Notes: generated by a model not told the origin, from the sequence alone. 64,000 nt of DNA from an uncultured bacterium (GCA_937967455.1 CALCJK010000001.1:62001-126000), one strand, 5' to 3'; counted from the stretch's first letter, positions 45,999 to 55,558 are shown. Made by a program: numbers and translations.

Positions 45999-48818
45999 TT
46001 AGTAATACAATCTTATACCAAATCTCATCTGTGCTGGCAAACCATAATTTGCTGGGTTATTTTCCCTAGCTCTGAATATATCCACAGCTTCTTGACCATA
46101 CAACTGTGACCACTCAATACCCTCACGAGTAGAGAGCCATCCGGAATTATTTGGTTCACCTGTACCTCTATAAACACCAAATACATTCTTTGCATCTAAA
46201 ACATTGATCCACCACAGATATATATTTGCCGAGATGTTTTGGAAATTAAATGTTCTATCAATTTTTAAATCCAGGCGGAAATTCCAAGGTGTGTATGCTT
46301 GATTAACCGCACCAGTTGGTCGGATTTCTGTCACACCACCAAAGAAAGGATTGTAAATTATAGATTGTGTATAAGGCACACCGCTGTTAAATGCAAATAG
46401 TGCATTTATTCCAAATTTTTCGAGTGGATAAATATCCCCAAATTTTGGTCCCTCATTGGCTCCTAATCGATAATCTATATTCACACTACCATTATGACGA
46501 CGATCAAAATCAAGTGGAGCAATTAACTTCGGATTTTCAGTTTGTATCCACGCTATTCTCGACTGTGTAAGTGGATCAGAACCAGTACCCATTGCATAAG
46601 ATAATGTATAGTTAACAGTAGCTGCAAAATTTTTGGTTCTTCTTAATTCAAAAATTATATCAAACCCTTTGATAGTGCCATAATCAGTGTTGATATAAGA
46701 TTCGTAACCATTTGGATAGCCAGGTTGAATATTACGAGATTGGATAAGATCTTTTACTTCTTTATAAAATGCTGTAATACTTATTGCTGCTTGATCAGTA
46801 ATCATCTGGCGGAATCCAAATTCGTAAGCGATAGTTTTCTCGGGTTTTAGATTCGGATTTGGAATCTTTGTAGAAAATGGTGCATCCACAATCATTCTGT
46901 TTAACCAGGTCTTGCTTGCAAGCACATATTGTAATGGTGGTTGTGCCAGGAAGATTCCATATTGAGCATGGAAAACAGCTCTATCTGTAATTGGGAATGA
47001 GAATCCCAATCTTGGGCTGACTGTTACAGTGGCTTTTGAATCTTCAATATCATCTGGATCGAAGACACCACCACCTGGGGTTCCTCTTTGACCATAAGGA
47101 TTATATGGGTCTTTAAAAACCTTTTCATTCGCATCGAAATAATCCAAACGTGCACCAATATTTAATACTAAATCACTATACTCAATTTTATCCTGTAAAT
47201 ATAATGCACCATAAACTGGATGTTTTGGTCCCTCTTTTTTATCATTACCATCCACAAAGAAATTGTCATCACCCGACACTTCTTCAGAACCATCATAAGT
47301 GTAACCATAATATTCAACATTATTTGCCCTATACAATCTCCAGAGTGCATCAGGCGCTGTGGAAGTGGTACCTATTGCTAATCCCATCGGATTAACAGTA
47401 AATCTTCTTATGATATAATATCTATACTCACCTCCTAATTTAAGGAGATGATTACCTTGTTGACTTGTAATGTCACCATTAAATCCAATATATTCCGATT
47501 TTGATTTCGTAAAACGATCTAGTACATGTCCCTTTGGAGCAATTGTACTATAAACTGCACCAGGATTTGTAGCTTGTGAGGATAGGTAAGGATTTATTGC
47601 AGTATCACCATATGCTAATAAATTATCGAACCATCGCCCATCTCCGGATTTTAGATCTTCTCTAAAATAGCTGATCTGTGCAGTATAAAAAGTTTTAGGA
47701 TCAATATTTTGTGTAAATTTAAAATAACCCGAATAAGTAGCATTATCAAATCTTTGATGATTTTCCCAAGCTCGAAATCTTCTAAAATTATCCCAGTTAT
47801 TTCCAACTCTACCGTAATAATATCCGCCGAATAGCATTTGAATTTCCGGAATTGGTTTAGCACTCAACTTACCATTAAAATTCCAGCTTGAAAGAGAGCT
47901 ATTTGGTTTTACTCCACCTATTGCACGCGGATCATTATCTCTTAAAAATTGTCTCTCCGCTGCAATAAAAACAGTAAGGAGATCTTTACCAGGAATAATT
48001 GGACCACCAAAAGTAGCATTGTATACATTATAACCAAACGAAGTATAAGTGTTGAATATTTTTTCACCTGGTTTAATAAGGTTATCAGTAATTGCTTCAA
48101 ATGAACCGAAATAGTTTGTTCTTGCTTGTCGAGTTGTTAAACTAACTAAACCGGACATAGCAGAACCATATTCTGCATTAAATCCCCCAGTTTGAACCTG
48201 TAATTCTTCAATTGAATTAGTATTTAAGTTTGCAAAAGAGGCACTACCTGTACCGGCAAGTGGATTATTAACTGCAACACCATCAACGTAGTAGGCAACC
48301 TCATTGGGTCTCCCACCTCTTATATACAAATTATTTGAACCTTCGTTTTGCACTACTGAAGCTTGTACACCTACAACATTTACCGCACCTCTTATTGGGA
48401 GATTGGCAATTTCCTCGTAGGTTTGAGTTCTTACAGTATTTGTGTAGTCTTTTTGAATGAGTGGTCTTTCAGCAACTATTTGTACTTCCTTTAACTCAAT
48501 AGACTCTTCAACTAGGGAAAAATTAATCTCAGTTGTAAAATCTGCTGATACTTTAACATTAGAGATCGTTACTTCTCGGTAACCAACATAAGACGCACGT
48601 AGTGTATATGTCCCAGGAGGAACATTAAGAATAAAATAGCTGCCATCTACACCTGATGCTGCACCCATCGAGGTACCAACTATCAGAATATTAACTCCAA
48701 CAAGTGGTTCGCCGCTCGATTTATCAGTAACTTGACCAGCAATTTTACCGGGTCCAGCAAAAGCAAGGCTTGAAATCGTAAAGACGAGCAAACTAAATAA
48801 TAACAATTTACGTATCAT
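45999..48818 (-). CDS. TonB-dependent receptor with carboxypeptidase-regulatory-like domain (cassette A)
   Basis: 939 residues from ATG 48818, chosen because GGAGG lies 5 bp upstream (the track's earlier ATG is inside that ribosome-binding site). Signal peptide ending AFA, CarboxypepD_reg-like domain (GQVTDKSSGEPLVGVNILI, GSYFILNVPPGTY), plug (YIRGGRPNEVAYYVDGVAV, GGFNAEYGSAMSGLVSL) and barrel ending QMRFGIRLYY. It lacks an adjacent SusD and its ligand is unknown. It leads cassette A, about 170 nt downstream of a good promoter. Confidence 0.88.
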   Translation of the reverse strand: MIRKLLLFSLLVFTISSLAFAGPGKIAGQVTDKSSGEPLVGVNILIVGTSMGAASGVDGSYFILNVPPGTYTLRASYVGYREVTISNVKVSADFTTEINFSLVEESIELKEVQIVAERPLIQKDYTNTVRTQTYEEIANLPIRGAVNVVGVQASVVQNEGSNNLYIRGGRPNEVAYYVDGVAVNNPLAGTGSASFANLNTNSIEELQVQTGGFNAEYGSAMSGLVSLTTRQARTNYFGSFEAITDNLIKPGEKIFNTYTSFGYNVYNATFGGPIIPGKDLLTVFIAAERQFLRDNDPRAIGGVKPNSSLSSWNFNGKLSAKPIPEIQMLFGGYYYGRVGNNWDNFRRFRAWENHQRFDNATYSGYFKFTQNIDPKTFYTAQISYFREDLKSGDGRWFDNLLAYGDTAINPYLSSQATNPGAVYSTIAPKGHVLDRFTKSKSEYIGFNGDITSQQGNHLLKLGGEYRYYIIRRFTVNPMGLAIGTTSTAPDALWRLYRANNVEYYGYTYDGSEEVSGDDNFFVDGNDKKEGPKHPVYGALYLQDKIEYSDLVLNIGARLDYFDANEKVFKDPYNPYGQRGTPGGGVFDPDDIEDSKATVTVSPRLGFSFPITDRAVFHAQYGIFLAQPPLQYVLASKTWLNRMIVDAPFSTKIPNPNLKPEKTIAYEFGFRQMITDQAAISITAFYKEVKDLIQSRNIQPGYPNGYESYINTDYGTIKGFDIIFELRRTKNFAATVNYTLSYAMGTGSDPLTQSRIAWIQTENPKLIAPLDFDRRHNGSVNIDYRLGANEGPKFGDIYPLEKFGINALFAFNSGVPYTQSIIYNPFFGGVTEIRPTGAVNQAYTPWNFRLDLKIDRTFNFQNISANIYLWWINVLDAKNVFGVYRGTGEPNNSGWLSTREGIEWSQLYGQEAVDIFRARENNPANYGLPAQMRFGIRLYY

Positions 48819-48996
48819 ATAAACCTCCATTAATTTGTTAAAAGGTTAATTATTTTTTGAATTGAAAAATTTGAAATATTAAAATCGCCTATACATCTGA
48901 CGATCCCAGAAATTTTATTATGAATGGGTTTTTTTAGAATGTGTAACAATAGACTATATTTGAATCCTAAATTGTTTTACTATTTATTTCAATGAA

Positions 48997-49025
48997 AATA
49001 TAATAAATAAATTTGATTATGTCAA
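48997..49025 (-). promoter_or_regulatory. Sigma70-like promoter of cassette A
   Basis: Minus-strand TTGACA (49025-49020) and TATATT (49002-48997) are exactly 17 bp apart. The predicted transcription start near 48990 leaves a leader of about 170 nt before the receptor ATG at 48818. Confidence 0.78.
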
Positions 49026-49340
49026 GTATTTCATTAAAAAAAGTTTAGATTTAGCTTATAAATATAACAAATACACTTATAGCCAACAGCTCGAATATAA
49101 AAATTGCTTATTTTAAGAGATTTTAAGCACTTTTATATGTTAAATAATCAGCCTATTAGAATGATAGTATTTCTATCTATCTAATTTTAATTTTTAACCC
49201 AAACTGCATAGGACGATTTTCTCCCATAAACACCTTTTATTTTGATTATTTGAGGCTTTAGGTTTGTTCGATGTCAAATTCAAAAATAATTGGGCTGTCC
49301 AATTGCAATATATATTCAAATCATTTTGTCCCTTTGGAAA

Positions 49341-49375
49341 AATAAAAAGGCACAAAGAAGTTATCTTTGTGCCTT
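49341..49375 (-). terminator. Terminator of the ribosomal protein region
   Basis: AAGGCACAAAG and CTTTGTGCCTT form an 11-bp stem with a 7-nt loop, followed on the minus strand by TTTTATTTTT. It lies about 17 bp after rplQ. Confidence 0.92.
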
Positions 49376-49391
49376 GGTAACCAGATTAGTT

Positions 49392-49886
49392 TTAAGCTGT
49401 TTGTTCAGATTCAGTTTTAGCAGTTGATTTCTCTTTTTTCTTCCAGCCCTTCTTTTCTTGCTTTAATTTAGTTTCTGATTTAGGTTTTTCCTTTACAACA
49501 TTAAAATCGACAAGCTCAAGTATGCCAAGAGGCGCTGCATCTCCAAGGCGTTGTCCAAGTTTTATGATTCGAGTATAACCGCCTGGACGCTGAGCAACCT
49601 TTGGAGCAATTTCAGTGAATAATTCCTTAACCACTTCTCTGTCTTTAATATATTTTGAAATTAACCTACGTGCATGAATATCTTTCTTATTGTTTTCATT
49701 TTCTTTAGTAAGAGCATTCTTAGCACGTGTAATTAACCTTTCAACAAAAGGTCGGACTTCTTTTGCTTTTGCAAGTGTAGTTTGAATTTTCTTATGCCTG
49801 ATTAACTCAGTTGCAAGTGTATTTAAAAGTGCTTTACGATGACTGGCTGTTCGTTTGAGTTTTCTACCGGATTTTCTATGTCGCAT
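49392..49886 (-). CDS. rplQ: 50S ribosomal protein L17
   Basis: 164 residues. The opening MRHRKSGRKLKRTASHRKALLNTLATEL is diagnostic of L17, and IIKLGQRLGDAAPLGILELVD ends the conserved core near residue 130. A Lys/Glu-rich tail of about 35 residues follows, longer than in many bacteria but common in the FCB group. Last gene of the alpha cluster, 21 bp after rpoA and directly before a terminator. Confidence 0.97.
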   Translation of the reverse strand: MRHRKSGRKLKRTASHRKALLNTLATELIRHKKIQTTLAKAKEVRPFVERLITRAKNALTKENENNKKDIHARRLISKYIKDREVVKELFTEIAPKVAQRPGGYTRIIKLGQRLGDAAPLGILELVDFNVVKEKPKSETKLKQEKKGWKKKEKSTAKTESEQTA

Positions 49887-49907
49887 ATATTTTCCTGATT
49901 TATTACT

Positions 49908-50882
49908 TTATTCGTTTAAATATTTGTCAACATCCATACCGAAAGTAAGTCCGTATTCTTCGACAATTTCGGTAAGTTCAGATAATGATTTTCTTCCAAA
50001 GTTTTTAAATTTCATCAATTGAGAAATATCCAAGCGTACAAGGTCGCCAAGTGTTTGAATATTCCCAGATCGCAATACATTATGGGAACGCACAGATAAT
50101 TCCAATTCTTCTATTGGAGTTTTTAAGATTGCTCTAATTCGAGCTATTTCTGCATCGCTTTCACCACTTACAGTTTCACTCATCAAACGTGTAAAATAAT
50201 CAATATGATTTTTCATTATATGAGCAGCTTCTACTACCGCATTATCTGGTGTTATAGAACCATCTGTTTGAACCTCGAGAATCAACTTTTCAAAATCAGT
50301 TTGTTGACCTACTCTTGTTGGTTCAATAGTGTATTTTACATTCACTATCGGGGAGTATATTGCATCAATTGGAATGAGTCCCAAAGTTTGTTCAGGTTGG
50401 GGGTATTCTTCTGCTGGTACAAATCCCCTACCATATCCTATATACAAATCCATTTTTAAGGTTGCATCTTTCTCTAATGTCGCAAAGTATTGTTCTGGAT
50501 TTAATATTTCAATGTCGTCAGTAAATTTTTGAATATCTCCTGCAGTAAAACTTTTTGGACCTTCCAATGAGATGGAAATCTTTGAGGTCTTTTTATTTAT
50601 TACTTTAATTCTTATAGCTTTTATATTTAGAATCAATTCAGTGACATCTTCTTTAACACCAGGGATAGTAGAAAATTCATGCAAAACACCTTTTATATGT
50701 ATCGCATTAAAGGCAAAACCCGATAAAGATGAGAGCAATACTCTACGGAGGGAATTTCCTATCGTTACCCCAAATCCTTTTTCGAGTGGTTGTAAAATAA
50801 ATTTTCCATACTTATTTGTGTATGTATTACTATCAATCTCCAGCTTATCTGGCATATGCAAATTAATTGTGGCCTTATCCAT
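49908..50882 (-). CDS. rpoA: DNA-directed RNA polymerase subunit alpha
   Basis: 324 residues. The N-terminal dimerisation domain shows FGVTIGNSLRRVLLSSLSG and the C-terminal domain, from about residue 245, carries ELELSVRSHNVLRSGNIQTLGDL and FGRKSLSELTE, the DNA- and activator-binding helices. It assembles the polymerase core. Position between rpsD and rplQ is the standard order. Confidence 0.98.
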   Translation of the reverse strand: MDKATINLHMPDKLEIDSNTYTNKYGKFILQPLEKGFGVTIGNSLRRVLLSSLSGFAFNAIHIKGVLHEFSTIPGVKEDVTELILNIKAIRIKVINKKTSKISISLEGPKSFTAGDIQKFTDDIEILNPEQYFATLEKDATLKMDLYIGYGRGFVPAEEYPQPEQTLGLIPIDAIYSPIVNVKYTIEPTRVGQQTDFEKLILEVQTDGSITPDNAVVEAAHIMKNHIDYFTRLMSETVSGESDAEIARIRAILKTPIEELELSVRSHNVLRSGNIQTLGDLVRLDISQLMKFKNFGRKSLSELTEIVEEYGLTFGMDVDKYLNE

Positions 50883-50906
50883 ATCAATCTCCTAATTTTC
50901 TTAATA

Positions 50907-51536
50907 TTATTTCGAATACAATTCAACAATTAGCTGAGGATTTGCATTTAATGGAACGTCAGCAATTTCTGGTATATTTAAAAAAGTACCACTCATAGTT
51001 GCTTTGTCGAGGCTTAACCAGGGCAGCATAGCATTATCACGCATTCTCTTTAATGATGAATGAATGATTTCAAGTTGTTTACTTTTTTCTCTAACTTGAA
51101 TTACATCTCCAGGATTCAATAAATAAGATGGTACATTTACTATTTTATTATTAATCATGAAATGTCGATGAGCAATTAGCTGTCGTGCAGTTTTACGAGA
51201 TGGTGCAAATCCTAATCTATACACAACATTGTCAAAACGTCTCTCTAATAATTTTATTAAAGTTTCACTGGTTCTACCCGTTTGTTTTAAAGCTTTTAAG
51301 AAATAATTATGGAACTGCGTTTCCATCAATCCATACATTCTTCTAACTTTTTGTTTTTCTCTAAGCTGAATTCCATATTCAGAAATTTTTAGTCGTCGAG
51401 ATTGTCCATGTTGACCTGGGGGATAATTTCTTTTTTCAACAGGACATTTCTCAGTGAAACACTTTGTTCCTTTTAAGAATAACTTTTGACGTTCTCTTCT
51501 ACATAATCTGCAACTTGATTCAATATATCTTGCCAT
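50907..51536 (-). CDS. rpsD: 30S ribosomal protein S4
   Basis: 209 residues. It is the zinc-binding form: CRLCRRE near the N-terminus plus KCFTEKCPVEKRNYPPGQHG. The S4 RNA-binding domain shows RLDNVVYRLGF-like (RFDNVVYRLGFAPSRKTARQL). It nucleates assembly of the 30S body with 16S rRNA and in many bacteria represses its own operon. It is followed by rpoA at 24 bp. Confidence 0.98.
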   Translation of the reverse strand: MARYIESSCRLCRRERQKLFLKGTKCFTEKCPVEKRNYPPGQHGQSRRLKISEYGIQLREKQKVRRMYGLMETQFHNYFLKALKQTGRTSETLIKLLERRFDNVVYRLGFAPSRKTARQLIAHRHFMINNKIVNVPSYLLNPGDVIQVREKSKQLEIIHSSLKRMRDNAMLPWLSLDKATMSGTFLNIPEIADVPLNANPQLIVELYSK

Positions 51537-51563
51537 TATCTTTTATACCTTTGTTAATTTTTA

Positions 51564-51956
51564 TTAAACTCTTCTTCTTTTAGGAGGACGACATCCGTTA
51601 TGCGGAATAGGGGTAATATCCCTAATAGATGTTATTTCCAAACCTACAGTTTGTAATGACCTTATAGCTGCCTCTCTACCTGCACCGGGTCCTTTTACAT
51701 AGACATCTACTTTTCTGAGTCCGAGATCATATGCTTCCTTTGCGGCAGCTTCAGCAGTTACCTGCGCAGCAAAAGGTGTATTTTTTCTAGAACCTTTAAA
51801 TCCGTTTTTCCCAGCGGAAGACCAGCTAATTGTATTACCATAAATGTCTGTAATGGTTACAATCACATTATTGAATGTAGCTTTAATATATACTTTGCCA
51901 CTTACATCAACTTGAATTTTCTTCTTCTTTTTTCCTGTTTGTTGGGTATTAGCCAT
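51564..51956 (-). CDS. rpsK: 30S ribosomal protein S11
   Basis: 130 residues. [43 protein letters not shown] and the C-terminal [18 protein letters not shown] are the S11 signature. It forms part of the 30S platform near the mRNA exit. Gap to rpsM is 27 bp. Confidence 0.98.
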   Translation of the reverse strand: MANTQQTGKKKKKIQVDVSGKVYIKATFNNVIVTITDIYGNTISWSSAGKNGFKGSRKNTPFAAQVTAEAAAKEAYDLGLRKVDVYVKGPGAGREAAIRSLQTVGLEITSIRDITPIPHNGCRPPKRRRV

Positions 51957-51983
51957 TTATAACTCCAATTATTATTTTCATTT

Positions 51984-52367
51984 TTATTTCTTAGCAGTAG
52001 CTTTCTTCTTACCAGCAACTGTTTTACGCTTACCTTTCCTGGTTCTGGCATTTGTACGGGTTCTTTGTCCACGAACAGGTAATCCTTTACGATGTCTGAT
52101 TCCACGATAACATCCAATATCCATCAGACGTTTAATATTCATCTGAACTTCGCTTCTGAGGGCACCTTCTACTTTAAAATCCGAAGTAATAATGGAACGA
52201 ATTTTAGCTATTTCTTCGTCAGTTAGTTCACCTATTCGTTTGTTAAAATCCACTCCAGCTGCTGAAAGAATTTTTTGAGCACTTGTTCTACCTATACCAT
52301 AAATATAAGTCAAGCCAATTTCGGCTCTTTTATTTTTTGGTAAATCAATTCCTGCTATTCTTGCCAC
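51984..52367 (-). CDS. rpsM: 30S ribosomal protein S13
   Basis: 127 residues. [26 protein letters not shown] is diagnostic; [28 protein letters not shown] is the conserved C-terminal rRNA- and tRNA-contacting tail. It sits at the 30S head and contacts L5 in the intersubunit bridge. It follows rpmJ by 26 bp. Confidence 0.98.
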   Translation of the reverse strand: MARIAGIDLPKNKRAEIGLTYIYGIGRTSAQKILSAAGVDFNKRIGELTDEEIAKIRSIITSDFKVEGALRSEVQMNIKRLMDIGCYRGIRHRKGLPVRGQRTRTNARTRKGKRKTVAGKKKATAKK

Positions 52368-52393
52368 TTATGATTCCTTTCAAATTTAATTAA

Positions 52394-52510
52394 TTATCCT
52401 TGACGTTGTTTGTGCTTTGGATTTTTTTTACATATTACATAAACTGTACCTTTTCGGCGTACGATTTTACAGTTTTCACAAATTTTTTTAATCGATGAAC
52501 GAACTTTCAT
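52394..52510 (-). CDS. rpmJ: 50S ribosomal protein L36
   Basis: Too short for the ORF track. Reading from ATG 52510 gives 38 residues, [20 protein letters not shown], then [18 protein letters not shown] and a TAA. The C-x2-C and C-x4-H zinc ligands are intact, so this is the zinc-binding form. A GGAG ribosome-binding site precedes it. It lies between infA and rpsM, the normal position. Confidence 0.97.
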   Translation of the reverse strand: MKVRSSIKKICENCKIVRRKGTVYVICKKNPKHKQRQG

Positions 52511-52521
52511 TTTATTCTCCG

Positions 52522-52740
52522 TTATTTATACCTATAAGTTATTCTCCCCTTTGTTAAATCATAAGGGGATAGTTCAACTGTGACTTTATCACCAACTAAT
52601 ATTTTTATATAATTCATTCGCATTTTTCCAGATACATGAGCAATAATTTCGTGTCCATTTTCCAGACGTACTCTAAACATTGCATTTGGCAATGTTTCAA
52701 TGATTGTTCCGTCAATTTTTATAGGACCTTGTTTTGCCAT
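52522..52740 (-). CDS. infA: Translation initiation factor IF-1
   Basis: 72 residues, a single S1/OB domain. [39 protein letters not shown] and [18 protein letters not shown] are typical. It binds the 30S A-site region during initiation. It lies 2 bp after map and 11 bp before rpmJ. Confidence 0.98.
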   Translation of the reverse strand: MAKQGPIKIDGTIIETLPNAMFRVRLENGHEIIAHVSGKMRMNYIKILVGDKVTVELSPYDLTKGRITYRYK

Positions 52741-52742
52741 AT

Positions 52743-53501
52743 TTATTTAGTTAATATTTCCGGATCCGAATCTGTTATACATATCGTATGTTCAAAATGT
52801 GCAGATGGTTTTCCATCAAGTGTTTTTACAGTCCAACCATCTGAATTAAATTTTACTTTATACGAGCCCATATTTACCATCGGTTCAATAGCAAGCGTCA
52901 TACCCGGTTTTAATAATATACCTGTTCCAGGTTCTCCGTAATTTGGTATTGGTGGTTCTTCATGAAGATTTCTGCCAATTCCATGTCCTACCAAATCACG
53001 TACTACCGAAAATCCTGCAGCTTCAACATATCTTTGAACTGCTGCCGAAATATCGTGAACACGATTTCCAGCACGAGCTTTTTCAATTCCTTTATACAAC
53101 GACTCTTCAGTTATTTTTAACAATTTCATTTTCTCTTCTGAGACTTTTCCAACCGGAAAAGATTTTGCAGCATCACCGTAATAATTATTTTTTTTTACAC
53201 CTACATCAATCGAAATTATTTGTCCTTCTTCCAATCGTCTGTCATCAGGTATACCATGAACAACTTCATCATCTATCGAAGTACACAATGAAGCCGGATA
53301 TAAATTTTTTTTATCGTTTCCATAACCTTTAAAAGCAGGTTCGGCTTCCTGTGATCTTATATAATTTTCAGCTATTTCGTCCAACTCTTTTGTTGTAATT
53401 CCTGGCTTTATATACGATTCGAGTAACTTCAAAACCTCTGCAACTATTCTACAACTTTCTTTAACTAGTATGATTTCTTCCCTGCTCTTTATATTAATCA
53501 T
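52743..53501 (-). CDS. map: Methionine aminopeptidase, type I
   Basis: 252 residues. All five metal ligands are present: D99 and D110 ([15 protein letters not shown]), H173 ([12 protein letters not shown]), E206 (AIEPM) and E237 (FEHTI). It removes the initiator Met from nascent proteins. It follows secY by 21 bp; the adk gene often found between secY and map is absent. No N-terminal zinc finger, so type Ia. Confidence 0.97.
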   Translation of the reverse strand: MINIKSREEIILVKESCRIVAEVLKLLESYIKPGITTKELDEIAENYIRSQEAEPAFKGYGNDKKNLYPASLCTSIDDEVVHGIPDDRRLEEGQIISIDVGVKKNNYYGDAAKSFPVGKVSEEKMKLLKITEESLYKGIEKARAGNRVHDISAAVQRYVEAAGFSVVRDLVGHGIGRNLHEEPPIPNYGEPGTGILLKPGMTLAIEPMVNMGSYKVKFNSDGWTVKTLDGKPSAHFEHTICITDSDPEILTK

Positions 53502-53522
53502 CTTGTGTTAAGTCTTGGATAA

Positions 53523-54860
53523 TTAATATCTTCTGCCCTTTATATGACCACTCTTGAGAAAACCATCATAATGACGCATTACAAGATGAGATTCAATCTG
53601 TTGCAATGTATCCAGACCTACACCTACAACAATCAGCAAGCTTGTTCCACCAAAGAAACTTGCAAAAGAACCAGTTACACCTAATTTCATCATAAAAGTG
53701 GGCAATATTGCAATTATTGCCAGAAAAATTGAGCCTGGTAGAGTTATTTTTGTCAGAATATTATCAATAAAATCTGATGTATTTTTACCCGGGCGAATTC
53801 CAGGAATAAATCCACCCTGTTTCTGCATAGTTTCCGCAACATCTTTTGGATTAAAAGCAATTGCAGTATAAAAATATGTAAAGAACACAATCATAATACC
53901 ATAGATAAATGAATACACAAACGAAGTATGATCAAAATATTTTGATATACTCGCCATAAATTCACTTTCCGGAAAGAATGTTAGAATTGTACTTGGTATA
54001 AACATTATGGATTGAGCAAATATTATTGGCATAACACCTGCAGTGTTCACACGCATAGGGATATATTGAGTAACACCACCATATACTTTCCGACCTATTA
54101 CTCTTTTAGCATATTGAACTGGGATTCTTCGAGTTCCCTGTGTTACCATAATTACCCCAGCGACTATTAGAACCATTGCTGCTATTATAACCAATTCGAT
54201 AATAATACTTCTGGCACCAGAACTTACAAGCTGGAATTCATCTAAAACAGCATGTGGAAAACGTGCGATAATACCTATAAATATTATCAAAGAGATCCCA
54301 TTACCAATTCCACGTTCAGTAATTTGTTCACCAAGCCACATCATGAAAATAGTTCCACTTGTTAGCACAATTATTGTACTAATGAAAAAACCAATTCCTT
54401 GAACTTCAGGAGGTACTATTGGAATACCAGCTGCCTGCATATTAACCAACCGTACACTAACACCCCATGCCTGGAGAGCTGAGACTAATACAGTACCATA
54501 TCTTGTGAGTTGTGTAATTTTTTTTCTACCTTCTTCCCCTTCTTTTGAGAGTTTCTGGAAATAAGGTACAACTGCACCTAACAATTGAATAATAATTGAT
54601 GCACTTATATACGGCATAATACCCAGTGCAAATATTGCAGCATTATGAAACGCACCACCGACAAATAAATCATATAATCCAAATATTGTATTAGATGCCT
54701 GACTTCTTACTGCCTCAGCGAGTGCTGATGCATCAACACCTGGTAAAGTGATATGAGCACCGATGCGTACCACAATTAAAAGAGCGGCAGTGAAAATAAT
54801 TCTTTGCCTGAGCTCTTGAATTTTTAAAATATTTCTAAAACTTTCACTTAGTTTAGCCAT
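53523..54860 (-). CDS. secY: Protein translocase subunit SecY
   Basis: 445 residues with ten membrane helices. FRNILKIQELRQRIIFTAALLIVVRIGAHI at the N-terminus, PYISASIIIQLLGAVVPYF and RRIPVQYAKR are characteristic. It forms the inner-membrane channel of the Sec system, which also delivers the T9SS and barrel proteins of this window to the periplasm. It starts 10 bp after rplO. Confidence 0.97.
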   Translation of the reverse strand: MAKLSESFRNILKIQELRQRIIFTAALLIVVRIGAHITLPGVDASALAEAVRSQASNTIFGLYDLFVGGAFHNAAIFALGIMPYISASIIIQLLGAVVPYFQKLSKEGEEGRKKITQLTRYGTVLVSALQAWGVSVRLVNMQAAGIPIVPPEVQGIGFFISTIIVLTSGTIFMMWLGEQITERGIGNGISLIIFIGIIARFPHAVLDEFQLVSSGARSIIIELVIIAAMVLIVAGVIMVTQGTRRIPVQYAKRVIGRKVYGGVTQYIPMRVNTAGVMPIIFAQSIMFIPSTILTFFPESEFMASISKYFDHTSFVYSFIYGIMIVFFTYFYTAIAFNPKDVAETMQKQGGFIPGIRPGKNTSDFIDNILTKITLPGSIFLAIIAILPTFMMKLGVTGSFASFFGGTSLLIVVGVGLDTLQQIESHLVMRHYDGFLKSGHIKGRRY

Positions 54861-54870
54861 TTTAGTTCAT

Positions 54871-55338
54871 TTAAGATATAATTTTTGTTTTTCCGCCAGC
54901 AGCTTCAATTTTTTGAACCGCAGAATTACTAAATGCGTGAGCTGTGACGTCAAGTTTTGTTTTTAATTCTCCGTTTCCTAATATTTTTATAGGAAGAGAT
55001 TTTTTAGAAACGGCACCGATTTGATATAATATTTCTGGATTAACTACACCATCAGGAAATTTATTTGATTTAGCAAGAGTTTCTAATTTGTTGATATTTA
55101 CTATTTGATATTCAGTTTTGAAAATATTTGTAAATCCAAATTTTGGAACGCGCCGAACCAAGGGCATCTGTCCGCCTTCAAACCATGGTCGGTAACTCAC
55201 ACCAGAACGAGACCCCTGACCTTTGTGTCCACGTGTGGATGTACCACCATGTCCGGAACCCTGACCCCTTCCGATTCTTTTTCTCTTTTTTCGGGAGCCT
55301 TCTTTATATTTTAAATTTGATAATAATGCTTTTTCCAT
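54871..55338 (-). CDS. rplO: 50S ribosomal protein L15
   Basis: 155 residues from ATG 55338 (MEKALLSNLKYKEGSRKK), which has GAAGG about 7 bp upstream; the 16 extra residues of the track ORF lie in the gap after rpmD and are not typical of L15. KRIGRGQGSGHGGTSTRGHKGQGSRSG is diagnostic. It is a late-assembly 50S protein. Between rpmD and secY as usual. Confidence 0.96.
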   Translation of the reverse strand: MEKALLSNLKYKEGSRKKRKRIGRGQGSGHGGTSTRGHKGQGSRSGVSYRPWFEGGQMPLVRRVPKFGFTNIFKTEYQIVNINKLETLAKSNKFPDGVVNPEILYQIGAVSKKSLPIKILGNGELKTKLDVTAHAFSNSAVQKIEAAGGKTKIIS

Positions 55339-55357
55339 TTTCAACCTTCTTTTAAAA

Positions 55358-55549
55358 TTATCCTTCGATTTCTTCAACCTTAACAAGGTGTTTAACTTTT
55401 TCTATCATTCCACGAATTTGTGGAGTATCCTTTTTAATAACAGAGTAATTTGGCCGACCAAGGCCTAAAGCTTTAATTGTTTTTTTGTGTTTTTCGAGTG
55501 TATCAATAATACTGTAAATTTGAGTTATTTTTAATTTTTTTTCTGCCAT
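55358..55549 (-). CDS. rpmD: 50S ribosomal protein L30
   Basis: 63 residues, the short bacterial form. LKITQIYSIIDTLEKHKKTIKALGLGRPNYSVIKKDTPQIRGMIEKVKHLVKVEE shows the typical L30 spacing of the GLG-R/K turn and the RGMI helix. Position between rpsE and rplO confirms it. Confidence 0.96.
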   Translation of the reverse strand: MAEKKLKITQIYSIIDTLEKHKKTIKALGLGRPNYSVIKKDTPQIRGMIEKVKHLVKVEEIEG

Positions 55550-55558
55550 ATTTTTTTC

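Larger units (their letters stand above)
41774..48818 (-). other. Cassette A: TonB receptor, T9SS protein, PorV
   Basis: Three same-strand genes run from a sigma70-like promoter (48997-49025) to a strong terminator (41701-41750). Order and gene families are identical to cassette B, which lies directly downstream, so the pair looks like a tandem duplication that has since diverged. Confidence 0.8.
48831..49391. other. 561-bp non-coding stretch between rplQ and cassette A
   Basis: No supported gene on either strand. It contains the rplQ terminator at its high-coordinate end, the cassette A promoter, and a leader of about 170 nt. The section 49030-49340 shows no convincing ORF, hairpin or repeat. 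Confidence 0.7.

Noticed and set aside
28024-48818. Possible transposon or genomic island carrying the cassettes
   Set aside because: No transposase, integrase, terminal repeats, target duplication or tRNA junction at either end; duplication by recombination is sufficient.
48900-49030. Bacteroidota-type -7 promoter (TAnnTTTG)
   Set aside because: No convincing copy at gene starts, whereas sigma70-like boxes with 17-bp spacing fit at three sites.
49261-49345. Small plus-strand ORF (ATGTCAAATTC...) in the rplQ-cassette A gap
   Set aside because: About 24 codons, no ribosome-binding site and runs into the rplQ terminator.
52943-53332. 129-aa plus-strand ORF over map
   Set aside because: Antisense to the intact map gene, low-complexity His/Leu/Phe translation and no ribosome-binding site; a shadow ORF.
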